Positions 9,710 to 19,300 of a stretch of 64,000 bases of DNA are shown one piece after another; within the stretch, counting starts at the first letter, position 1; the number at the start of each line of letters is the position of its first letter. The stretch lies in assembly GCA_002633005.1 (NCBI GenBank), contig NMRA01000016.1:1649860-1713859 (forward strand), given 5' to 3'. The translations under genes and the position numbers were made by a program. Source of the DNA: Phoronis australis (taxonomy: Eukaryota; Phoronida; Phoronidae). The notes below the pieces were generated by a model. That model saw nothing but the letters and a program-made list of their open reading frames with translations, had not been told where the DNA came from and did no database searches.

Positions 9710-11312
9710 AGGAGAATGCCACCCGATTTAATTAGTCTATTTACCGTCTTAATCGGTCTCTATCCACATCGCCTGTTACACGGTCAACCTCACCTTGCCG
9801 AGAGGTGTCGCGTTAACATATGAGGAAGGTGAGAAATGACGCAGCGATGTCAGTGGTTCGTCTGCAGAGTGAATGCCGCTATATTGCGGTGTATCGGTTC
9901 CCACTTGTCCGAACTATGAAGCTGCGAAGAAAGCAGGTATATCGTTTTTTCGACTTTCTCGAGAGCCCGAAATGCTTAGGAAGTGGCTTGCGGTAGTGAA
10001 GAATGAAAGGTATGCTGTTAATAGCAAGTATGAGGCCGTGAAACATCTCCGTGTCTGTGGCCGGCATTTCGTCGACAGTGATTTCTCTTACGAATTTCGG
10101 CTTACCAAAGAACTATCCATACGTTCCGTTACCTATGTATGTTCACGACGCCTCTCTAGTATTTCTTGATCAGTGTATTCCGGTACGAACTGATAGCATG
10201 TGAAACCTAACGATCCGACCCGTGAAGTCTTCGTCGGATAAGCTCTTGACTAAAGTCGGGATTGGCGCCAGGCGAGTTGCCATGTAGACGTTTATTATTC
10301 TGCGTTCTGAATCGAAATGAATTATTCTCACCCTAAAATGATCATAACCAATGCTTATATGAAACTGAAACAAAGTCTGTCTCATTAGATACAATTTGTA
10401 ATGCCTTGGAGTGCTCGTGAGTGCAAATGTTTTGAGAAGCCAGCAAAGAATAAACCACTGCCGGGCGTTACCGGCTTTTGATGCTGGCAACAAAGGTAAT
10501 TGACTGCCGTGTGAGCGCATGCTAATTCAGTGTTTGCTGACAGAAAGTTGTTGTGAAACAATTACTCGATTTTGTATGCTATTGTCACATGTTAGAGAAT
10601 CTTTATTTAGAAATTCAAATACATTATTCATATCATTTTTACTGTTCAACGTTTGCCCTGACGGTCTGTGGAAGGGGCCGATTTCTCGGCCCCCCACAAG
10701 TAAGTAGATTTTCAGTTTCGTGGCCAATTCTCATAAATAATTACGTGCACATTATTTCTTTGGCTCACTATTATAGTCTTTTCGCGACGGGCCTGATCGG
10801 GTTCCGAGCCACTGGCCGGGATAACAAGCGTTTTGTGTGTTTAGAACTCAAAAAATCACAAGTATAAACAACACAGATCTTGATTCTCCTGTCTGTATTT
10901 CACGTAAAAATACTTCGAATTTATCTCCGAACAGACCCCAAACTCCTGCTACGGCCGGTAAACTAGCCTGCCGAACTTTGTAGGCTACGGTGTGTCCAAA
11001 TACCAGTAAATCCGTAACAGCGAAATAAAACAACACGTTTTTATAAGAACTCGGTATGTTTTTAAGGGTTTTAAATCAAAGTTTGATGATTTATTACTGT
11101 TAAACGATGAATTCAAGCGATAAGCTGACACCAGTAACCCGTGTTGTGAACTGCTGAACAGACTGCGTGTGAAACCAATTACGTCATTGGATAATTTCAA
11201 CACCTCCGTCTGCCGTCAGGTGTCAGGTAACGCAACCGAACCTGCCGTTATCGAGTAGAACTACTCGATCTAAATTGAAACAAATTAGGTTGTTTTTGGG
11301 TGGCATTCTCCT
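9710..11312 (+). mobile_element. Kolobok-like DNA transposon insertion (TTAA target site, encodes a THAP domain)
   Basis: Terminal inverted repeats read AGGAGAATGCCACCC at 9710 and GGGTGGCATTCTCCT ending at 11312. TTAA lies directly outside both ends (9706-9709 and 11313-11316). The insertion splits repeat R4, whose unsplit form is seen at 57596-57970. Near the left end it encodes a THAP zinc finger. TTAA target sites combined with THAP-domain proteins are the known mark of the Kolobok superfamily; piggyBac also uses TTAA but is not THAP-linked, and P elements have THAP domains but 8-bp duplications. I see no transposase core in the remaining 1.1 kb, so this copy is non-autonomous or internally deleted. 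Confidence 0.75.
9873..10169 (+). CDS. THAP-domain fragment of a Kolobok-like element
   Basis: The 98-residue frame is a THAP-type C2CH zinc-finger, a DNA-binding domain shared by animal transcription factors and some transposon proteins. Visible landmarks are cysteines at residues 5 and 12, GISFFRL near 23-29, the conserved tryptophan in RKWLAVV (residues 36-42), and CGRHFVDSDF near residue 62, which supplies the last Cys and His. The first cysteine pair is spaced C-x6-C rather than the usual C-x2-4-C, which suggests a small insertion and possibly lost zinc binding. The end of the domain, normally an AVPT-type motif, reads weakly as SIRSVTYV before a stop. It lies 160 bases inside the left end of the transposon and is transposon-derived, not a host gene. 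Confidence 0.7.
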   Translation: MPLYCGVSVPTCPNYEAAKKAGISFFRLSREPEMLRKWLAVVKNERYAVNSKYEAVKHLRVCGRHFVDSDFSYEFRLTKELSIRSVTYVCSRRLSSIS

Positions 11313-11480
11313 TTAAAGCCAACAATTATCTAAGTAATGAGACTCAACAACATAAGAAAGAGCAATCAGTGTTTTCACAAGCCTCAAATACCGCAGTACG
11401 TTTAGGGAACTTATCTGAGTCCCCATTTGGGACTGTTTCATTCAACCGGCCACTGGCAGCTTTCAGGTCAGATACTGTCC
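11313..11480 (+). repeat. Dispersed repeat R4, right half
   Basis: The segment aligns with 57815-57970: AAAGCCAA, CTAAGTA, AAGAAAG, TCAGTGTTT(T/C)CACAAG, TTTAGGGA, GACTGTT and CACTGGCA versus ACTGGGCACT. Together with 9478-9705 it makes one continuous repeat in the paralogous copy. Confidence 0.7.
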
Positions 11481-11487
11481 CCATTGG

Positions 11488-11721
11488 GGGTTGATCAAAG
11501 AGCTAAGTAGGTGTTGCGGTTTGAGGTGTGAGGAGAGAATCTGTAACCATTGCCAGTGTGCGGTTGTCAAGGACAAAATTCATGTTTTAATACAATGTCT
11601 AGCTTACCTTGGCCTTAGATCAGATTTGTTTAACCGACTGAATACCAACTTTATATCCTTTAATGACGAGGAAACAAATTTTTCTTTGATGTCAATTGCT
11701 AGTGTGAGTGTTTACGATTGA
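11488..11721 (+). pseudogene. LINE (non-LTR retrotransposon) ORF2 C-terminal fragment
   Basis: A 77-codon frame carries the C-terminal cysteine/histidine region of APE-type LINE ORF2 proteins: EERICNHC (C-x2-C), then VVKDKIHVLIQC in the place where these proteins usually read VEDE-x-HFLxxC, then YLGLRSDLF. The acidic residues before the His are partly changed. No reverse transcriptase domain is found upstream; instead repeat R4 and the Kolobok-like insertion lie there. It is a dead 3' fragment. Confidence 0.6.
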
Positions 11722-11881
11722 TTGCCAGGACTTCCTTGTTGATTTTAGCGAAAAAGGTTATGAGTGTTTTTAATTGAATAAGTGAATCCATAGTAATTGT
11801 GGCTATTGTATTTTAAAGTATATGTCTGGTCTCTGACGCATTACATTATTGAAAAGGGACCTAAATCTAAATATAGTTTGT

Positions 11882-11929
11882 TATTACCATCATCATCATC
11901 ATTATTATTATTATTATTATTACAATTAC

Positions 11930-11960
<31 letters not shown>

Positions 11961-12010
11961 GCTGTTATAATTGTTATTATTGTTGCTGTTATAATTGTTA
12001 TTATTGTTGC

Positions 12011-12047
<37 letters not shown>

Positions 12048-12108
12048 GTCATCATCATCATTATTATAATTGTTGTTGTTCTTATCATTATCGATATTAT
12101 TTTTATTC
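11882..12108. repeat. Long (ATT/ATC/GTT)n trinucleotide microsatellite
   Basis: About 225 bases of ATT, ATC and GTT triplets with phase kept throughout. One sub-block, TTGCTGTTATAATTGTTAT, is repeated in tandem. Open frames across it are poly-Asn, poly-Ile or poly-Tyr and are artefacts of the triplet period. Confidence 0.95.
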
Positions 12109-12109
12109 A

Positions 12110-13130
12110 GCATGAGGAATTTTCAGCCCCGTTAAACCATGACTCGGCATCTGTTGAACTCTTTGTCATGGCTGCGCCATTTAGTGAAAATGAGTCGAAC
12201 AGGAGGGTTATTTTTCATCGGTTTCAAAATAACAAACTACTGAGACAAGTCAACACTGGCGACACAAACTGAACGCCATTGGTCGTGTGGCTCAAAATTT
12301 AAGTGGTGGTGGGGGTCCGCGCGAAATTGGCGAAGACCGCGTGGTAGGGATCTCCATCCCTCTCTTGCGCCCTGGCGGCATTTATATTACTTTTCAATAA
12401 TGCCTTGGTTCAGTCAGACGCAGTCACTCATCGCGTTATTGCATACACTGTGGAGTAACAGCATGCGAAACTCAGTAACGTCGTTTTCGTTAGAATAATT
12501 AAGTAAAAAGGAAGCGGGATGGCGAACGAAGAATTGATGAAATGTGTAATGTTGAACGGTGAGCTTTCATGACGTGCACAAGGAGAGGGACCCTAACTCA
12601 TTTAATGCCTACGTGAAGGCATGTATCAAAAAAGTGTTCGCGATACTGATTAGCTGTGCGAAAACGTTGCTTTGGAAACTTAAAACAATGTATGCGAGCC
12701 TGCTGAAGTCCGATTGGAACCCATTGTGTATTGTAATTAGTCCACTCAACATTCTCCATTCCGGAGCAGCAAAGCTGTTTGGCTTGTGTGCCATTCTCTT
12801 GCCCGGTGGAAATGTTGAAGACCATATTACTTTTGTCTTTATCTGACGATTAACTCGGGCATGCGTAGTGGCCATCCTATGGACTGGTACCCAGCAGAGA
12901 TTAAACGGCTCCGATCTGTTCTGGCTCATGATTGGAAAATAATATCGAAGGACTTGGCAACGAAGGCTGGTCCTCCCAAAAAAGGCACACATTAATCCCC
13001 TCATGGCGGTGAACGTCTTTTACTTTTAACTCAATGTTTTTGTCCCCTGTGTATAGGCAAAGCAGTTCTAATCTCATTGTCCGCGTATACTATGCTGGTG
13101 TTAGTTCGTAATATTGCGACATCTATCAGG
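12110..13130. other. No gene seen
   Basis: Open frames of 95 and 131 codons overlap on opposite strands near 12560-13000, but neither shows a recognisable domain, and the codons look random. I leave this stretch unassigned. Confidence 0.45.
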
Positions 13131-13134
13131 CTAG

Positions 13135-13232
13135 TCAACTCACGTGACTCAAATAAGAAAGTCGCAAAAGGCAGGAAATCGGTTGTATTTACGGCTTGCA
13201 CCAAGCCGATAGCGCGCTGGCTGAAATGAGGC
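13135..13232 (+). repeat. Short dispersed repeat R3, copy 2
   Basis: This is the partner of 6695-6795, same orientation, with the same CGGCTTGCACCAAGCCG palindrome and following GCGCTGGC. Confidence 0.6.
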
Positions 13233-14127
13233 TATAGCGTCCACCGCACTAGAAATTCTTGGTGTCCTGGCAATTGACATCTGCAGCACCTTCGTTGTCA
13301 CCACACGAGGGCGCTGGAAAGGAATGTACTATCATCTGAGCACATGCAGGCATCGACATTAATTCGCTATCGTAAAGTTATGTAAACCCAATGAATTCTA
13401 ATAAAATCAATTCACACTGCATGGCGTCATAGCTCTTACTTGATTCTCGAAGGAATATCGTGCAGCAACTTGCCAATAATTGTCCACACTAACGCTTGCA
13501 GTAAATATTTACTTTCTTAGCATTATAAACGGCCAACACCTACATGTACATCCAATGAAATTTAAATAGAATTGTCAATATCATGCAACATATGATATCC
13601 CAGTTTCCAATTGTACTCTTTTATGTCAGCGATGAATTTAAACACTCGAAATATCACAGCAAGGCTCGTTATTGTACTCATATATAATGTGAGATTACTT
13701 CGCTAAATACAAGGAACGCCGATTAACGTTAAAATACCAACTCTATTAAGACGAAAATATTGGAAAGCGTAAAGGATGGACCATCAATCCAGCTCCTTGT
13801 TGAGTTTTATGGTGTAGCAACGACAATCGATGGTTTTAGAGCACATTAATCACGTGGCGGGTTCCTCAGTGGTCAATGAACGCGTAAACTACATTTTACG
13901 TGCGTGAGATTTATATATTAAAACACCAGAGCACGCAAGGCCTAATTGTTTTTGTGGAGATCTTGGAAGTAATTATTGGTTTACTGATTAACAGACGTGT
14001 TGGCGCGTCACACCGTTGACGGTGCACACACGAGTAAAGCTAGTGCGATCACGTGATTCGCTTGTAATGCACGTCAATTTCTCGCAGACTTGCATGATCT
14101 TGCGTTTTTGAGAGTTTTTGCTTCTAC

Positions 14128-14295
14128 AGAACGCAGCCCAGGGCAGAGTTCGGTAGCTTTCTCGCGACTAAAAAAATCTAGCCCAAATCAAGTGTTCTCA
14201 TTTAAAATACGCAGCAGTTTCGCGCGCAGTCTCGCGAAGTCTTGCTTTTTAACGAGGTCCTAGCGCAGGTCCTAGGGTTACTGAACTCTACCCAA
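14128..14295 (+). mobile_element. MITE family M1, copy 1
   Basis: Ends read GGGCAGAGTTCGGTAGC on the left and GTTACTGAACTCTACCC on the right, imperfect inverted copies. Inside are GTGTTCTCATTTAAAATACGC, TCTCGCGAAGTCTTGC and AGGTCCTAG blocks shared with the copies at 21924-22070 and 41402-41570. At about 165 bp with no coding capacity this is a typical MITE. Confidence 0.75.
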
Positions 14296-14299
14296 GTCT

Positions 14300-15135
14300 C
14301 GTGGAGTTGGTCATGCGGTGAAGTGACGTCACTTATAAACTGGCGCATTGATTGGGTTGCAGCGCTGTATAAGACACGCGGGCAGAGACGAGATGAATTA
14401 GTTCGGCCTGACTCAAGTATTTAATCATTTTTGCTGCGTGTGTTTTAGTAAGAGGATACGAGGCTTTACTGTGTATCGCATTCTCAGTTAGGTGAGTAAT
14501 AGTTTACGTGACCAGGATGCACAGTTTCAAGAAAGCTATTGAATGTATTCATCGAGATCTACTGATAAACTAGATATGTGCGTTGTAGCGTGCATAATAC
14601 ACATAAACATTACGTCTAACTAATGGAGAATCATTTAAAATATGGCACTATGGTACTCATCATTGGCGAAGAACTTTGACGGTCATCTATTTATTTATAT
14701 CATTGATGAAGCACGCTGGGGTTCTACTAATGTGTTGGTTGTATATACAGCTATCAACACGACAACACTCTAATCATTGGAAACGATTTGAGGACCAGGT
14801 TAAGGTATGACTACGTCATCAGTTAATTTGTGTTTTTGCTTAGTAATAAATATCTCTTATCACGACATCCAACGTAGAGCAACTGGTCTAATTTATTTTT
14901 GCAAACTTTAAAGCGCATTCATTCGTGAATGAGTTTGTGTGCCCACATATACCCACAGTCAAATAGGTAACGATGAAATATACGATGTATATAATTCTCT
15001 CAGATCAGTTATCGTCAGGAAGGTGGTCAGGTTAAGTAAATCTAAGGCACTTGACTCTCTAAACTGGTGAAGCCTATCGACTCGTCGAAAACGACACATT
15101 GTTGTATATTTTGATAAAAACAACTGGTTTTCATC
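14300..15135. other. No gene or element seen
   Basis: AT-rich, with only short open frames that match nothing I know. Confidence 0.45.
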
Positions 15136-15438
15136 GTGACCTGTAATCACAGAAAAAGTGCACCAGATCATTTTGGAAAGATTGTTGTATGTATATTCAA
15201 GGTAGTCCCCGGAATCAATTATTTGTCTATCCTGGAAATTTTAAATTGCTGCACAAAACCCAACACTCGCCCGCTACTCAGAAATACTACTGACTATCTC
15301 ATTCCTCGCTATTACTGGGCCTCTTTCAGGAAATCCATGATTCCCATTGCAATCACACATTGGAAAGCACTCCAACACAATTTAACAACTGCTGGACCAA
15401 TATCCGCCCTGAAACGAACTCAGGACTCACTTCGATAA
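15136..15438 (+). pseudogene. Probable LINE reverse-transcriptase C-terminal tail
   Basis: The second half of this 100-codon frame reads like the last residues of jockey/CR1-type LINE ORF2 proteins: a basic NTRPLLRNTTDYLIPR segment, then SFRKSMIPIAITHWKAL, where the family usually has SFFPRTI-x-x-WN-x-LP, then a short helix before the stop. The rest of the ORF2 is not seen upstream. It is a truncated remnant, and the call rests on motif shape only. Confidence 0.45.
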
Positions 15439-15439
15439 C

Positions 15440-16690
15440 TTTTTCACAATAACTCCGTCAAATCTTGTCCCAAAAATCCCCTGTCGTAGTGAGATCATTC
15501 TAAATCGCTTCCGATCCCCTCTGTATCCTAACGTTTATCTCTACGTTTTTCGTTGAATTCTTAATTTTAATGAAATAGCTTACCTGTTGTAAGTCCTGAA
15601 TAATCATCGTAATATTTCCAATGTTTATTCCACTTTACCAAATAGCAAACTTAAGGTCTAATTCCTCCTGTATGATTCGTCTTCAGTACATATTGTTTCC
15701 AATCAGACCCTTGTTGAAGTAGTCGCAGATGTTGTCTGTAATTATAAAAAAACATTTTGGTTGATAGTAGTATTTCATCTGGATATAAGTAAATGTGTAC
15801 ATGCATCTACATGTGTGTGCGCGCGCGCGTGTGCTTGTATGTACATGTATCTATATTATATTCGTGAATGTATTTAACCATTTGTGTCATTTGGCGAAAA
15901 TAAGTTTGAGGTACCAAAGTTAATTTTCTCTCTGCGATAGTTGTAATCGTGATCGTATTCATATATATTGCTATCTTAACCATTCCTATGTCTGCATATA
16001 ATCTTTTCGATTCGATTTGCGGACAGACAAGTTTATTCTGTTAGACGAAATAAACAGTGTTAAAGGTTAAGTAATAGTTGAAATAGCAGCCGTCGGGTGG
16101 CGTGCGCTTAGTACACACTCGAACCTCATGCGTATGTATAACAATACTATATGATTTGTTTTAACAATTGGTTGCCGGCACTTTTCAATCGCCTTAATTA
16201 AGCAGCGACCTTTTTGATAACGTTCGTTTGACTTTTGTGATGCAAATACGACCAGCCAATCACAGAGTAGATGTTTGCAATGTGAACCAATAGATTACCA
16301 TGTTGTTTGCCAACTTACATTTGACATTAGAATGCTGTTCCACTGTTGGACATGCGATTTTGTAATTGCTATATCATCTTATTTTGACGGTAATATAATA
16401 ATAGCAAACAAATTATCTTACATTCTGACTCTATCTTACATTCTGGGTCTATTATCCTGACAAAAATTAGTTAATGGCAACGATTTTTTGAATACTTCTT
16501 CATGTTCAACGTAAAATTTTTGAGAGTTTTAACTCAAAAGTTTACCCACCAGTTTGACTCCACCGACTTTGTTGGATATCGTAACAAGCTTTAATTTCGT
16601 GGCAGTTGAAATTAACAACGTAATTAGCCAATAATTGGAATACAGTTGTTATTACGCAATAAGGATTTACGTACCTTGTTAATGTTTTCG
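15440..16690. other. No gene seen; small GT/GC microsatellite
   Basis: A TGTGTGCGCGCGCGTG stretch lies at about 15812-15832, next to several TACATGTA words. The rest holds no coding sequence. Part of the right end may be the 3' tail of the Penelope-like element. Confidence 0.45.
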
Positions 16691-16694
16691 GCAT

Positions 16695-17339
16695 TCACTC
16701 TGAGGCCTTTCTCAAACTAATGTTGACGTGAGAGGCTGGGACCGTACGTGTGACGTCATCCGGAGTTGGGACATCTGACAGACGTCTCGGTACGCAGTGG
16801 ATATACACGTTTGATAGAGCGTACTGTCCAATGTCTCTATTCATGGAGAAGCCTTGTTTTTTAATTTGGAAAGCTTTTCGTATCCATCTTGTGCTTGTGT
16901 TCGTGTCTCGGGACAAAATTTTGCAACTGTCCGAATCAATGACATGATTAAACTGTATAGTAAGATCAGTGACTGCCAAGCTGTGGTACTCGGACTGAGA
17001 AGCCCATTTATGGTTACGTGTGTAAGAACGGTGTTCCTCAGACTCCACATCTTTGCGATGTTCGGAAAGACGAGTCCCGAGTTTCCTACCAGTCTCACCG
17101 ACATAAGTACTATCACAGATGGCGCACGGTATCTGATAAACTACACCGGTGTTGTCCTCAAAACTCCGTTTGTCGTTGGGATGCACAATAAAATTTCTGA
17201 TCCTGACCGGTTTAGCAGAAATGTTATTGTTTTTCATTACACACTGGCACTCCTCTATGATCCCCTTGACGTAAGGTAACGCTACACTCCCGATGGTGTC
17301 TCTAGGTCTTTTCGAAATGATTACTTGGGATAATCGCAA
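16695..17339 (-). CDS. GIY-YIG endonuclease domain of a Penelope-like retroelement
   Basis: A 214-codon open frame whose middle holds a GIY-YIG nuclease core: VVYQIPCAICDSTYVGETGR near residues 66-85, followed by GTRLSEHRKDV. In Penelope-like elements this domain follows the reverse transcriptase at the C-terminus and cuts target DNA. The spaced cysteines in the IPCAIC segment are typical of that lineage. It follows reverse-transcriptase remnants immediately upstream on the same strand (17340-17900). This endonuclease part is free of stops while the reverse transcriptase is broken, so it is part of a dead element and not an independent gene, although the long open frame is notable. Confidence 0.85.
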   Translation of the reverse strand: MRLSQVIISKRPRDTIGSVALPYVKGIIEECQCVMKNNNISAKPVRIRNFIVHPNDKRSFEDNTGVVYQIPCAICDSTYVGETGRKLGTRLSEHRKDVESEEHRSYTRNHKWASQSEYHSLAVTDLTIQFNHVIDSDSCKILSRDTNTSTRWIRKAFQIKKQGFSMNRDIGQYALSNVYIHCVPRRLSDVPTPDDVTRTVPASHVNISLRKASE

Positions 17340-17900
17340 ACGGCAAGAGGGTTCTAAATGTGCTGGCGCTCAGTGATTTTGTCGAGAGGAACATTAACAC
17401 TGACATCTATCAAACAGGGTTCGTATAGCCTAACTCCTAACTTTGGTGTAATGTATGATTAGACGAAAATTTCAAATATTGGTCTGTATGTGAATTTTTC
17501 TGATCCCCAGAAGTTTAACTGATTCGTCGTCCTTTCTGACAATGAGTGTGTTTAGAAAGGGGTACCATCTGATTTCATCTCGTATGTAAACTAAGTGCTG
17601 CTCGATTTGTCTACCTTGTTCAGATGGTGTGTTAGACGAGACACTTGGTCACTCCGCACAGCCCCCAGGATATCGTTCACATAATGATTCCACAGTCTGG
17701 GCTTCGCATCCAGCGGGACACTGACTAGGGGTTGTTTCTCAAAGTGCTCCATAAAAAGATTGGCAACGAGAGGAGAAACAGGGCTACCCATGGCTATGCC
17801 GAACCTCTGTGTAGACTACATAATAGACGTGGTTAAACTGGAAATACGTAGTGGTGAGCTGAAACTCCAACAAAAGTATAATGCCACTGATAATATTCAC
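17340..17900 (-). pseudogene. Broken reverse transcriptase of a Penelope-like element
   Basis: Reading the minus strand from about 17900 down, three frames carry successive RT landmarks. First TTTYFQFNHVYY in one frame; after a frameshift AMGSPVSPLVANLFMEHFE (about 17740-17795) and RLWNHYVNDILGAV, where the catalytic Y-x-DD has become YVND; then FLNTLIVRKDDESVKLL, and after another break KLGV-like and RTLFDRC segments. These match the order of the Penelope-like RT core. The Asp-to-Asn change and at least two frameshifts make it inactive. The 5' part is missing or unrecognisable beyond about 17900. Confidence 0.85.
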
Positions 17901-17969
17901 CATATTAATAAAAAGGGTAGTAGCGCGTCCGCCATTACATATTTTGATAGATGCGCTGGAAGATTGGAA

Positions 17970-18970
17970 TGGTTCGCAATCTTGCCACTGCGTGACGCAC
18001 GTGATTACAGCTGCTCTGGAGAGGTTTTCAATCCTCGCTGGTTCACTACGTGTCCGCAAGGGGTACAGAACACGCTGGTATCATTTAATTTTCCTCCGGA
18101 ATTTTTTTTACACCGGCGTTTCTGATTGGCTGGTCGAATTCTCAACAGCTGGCGCTTTACGTAAACAAACTGGCATGACTGATGGAGGATGTGTATTAAT
18201 GTGGATTATAGTTTGTGGTCTGTTGTGCAGACAAATCGGTGGTTAATTCACGTTTAAGAAATGTGAATGGTAAAGTTGTGGTTGTGCCTTTTCGGAGTGC
18301 ATTTTTCTACTGTCGCTGACTTTTGTTGCTGTCCTGCATTCACGCAGTACGAATAGCACACCTCAATCGGCCAGATGTGTGTTTATTGTGCATACATGTG
18401 CTTCAAGCACGTGGCAATTAAACATTACTGCAGGAACGAAATATTTACTGTCAGGCCACTTGCATGACAAAGCTAATCGTTCACAGTTCGCCATTTTCTT
18501 TCTTTAATTGTTGTAAAGCTGACCAATGACTGCCGAGGTTCAACCAGTGATAAAACCCGTGCTACTGACTTCTCAAGGTGATATAAATTTACTGAAGAAT
18601 ACACAGAACATACAAGGAACTTGAAATAATGACAAACCCCAAACCCAGAAACCGTGAAGCATGATCTGGGATCTGGGTTGTAGACAGTACATAGATGAAT
18701 GTAGTATACACATATAGAACTATATACATGTAAGTAGTATTTAATATAAGTATTCAAATATTTAGATATGCTACTGCGTGCTACTGAATGATACCTGCGT
18801 GTTCTCTGCCACCAAGCAGACACGCAGGGAACCCGAGATTTTCAATCTCGCCATTACGTGACGCGTGTGATTACGTGCTGCTTGACCTTCTATCGGGGTC
18901 AGACTATGAATGACCCGGAGCGAAGTTCAAGCAGCAGCCAATCGCATAGGTCAACACGTGCGAACCTCGC
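17970..18970. other. No gene seen; short repeated block near both ends
   Basis: CAATCTTGCCACTGCGTGACG (about 17970-18000) and CAATCTCGCCATTACGTGACG (about 18842-18870) are related and both lead into a CGTGATTAC block. They may mark one repeat family. I see no coding region between them. Confidence 0.4.
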
Positions 18971-19024
18971 ATGATTTTCGACGCATCTCTGAGTAATGAC
19001 GCACGCACTACTCCCTTCTTTTAC

Positions 19025-19300
19025 TTATATTATGGAGGGGGAGGGGCTCGGGGGGCTCGAACGAGCCCCCCATTTGGCGAAGTGGGCAAAAAGGTCCGCC
19101 TCCGAGAAACAAAAAGTCCGAGAAAACGAGACAAAAGTCCACTGAAAAGGCACACACGCTCAGTGAAGGTGGTACCCCGTTTTTTGTTCTCCCGTTTTTT
19201 TGTCCTCCCGCTTTTTTGTCAGCAAAAGGTCCACATCGCCAGAAATTTGAGCCCCCCATATGAAAGGCTGGGTACGCACATGTACACGTATGTTTTAACA
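19025..19300 (-). repeat. Dispersed repeat R2, copy 2
   Basis: This is the reverse-strand partner of 6480-6665. On the minus strand: GTACATGTGCGTACCCAGCC, then a GGGGGGCTCAAATTT block, then GATGTGGACCTTTTGCTG. The copy carries a poly-C/poly-G rich end: GGGGGGCTCG next to CGAGCCCCCC at 19050-19070 forms a local hairpin. The 109-codon minus-strand frame over it has no known domain. Confidence 0.65.

Noticed and set aside
11841-12115. Poly-Asn, poly-Ile and poly-Tyr open frames
   Set aside because: They are the six readings of a trinucleotide microsatellite.
12609-13004. 131-codon frame on the minus strand overlapping a 95-codon plus frame
   Set aside because: Neither frame shows a domain or a believable start context; overlapping frames on both strands point to chance.
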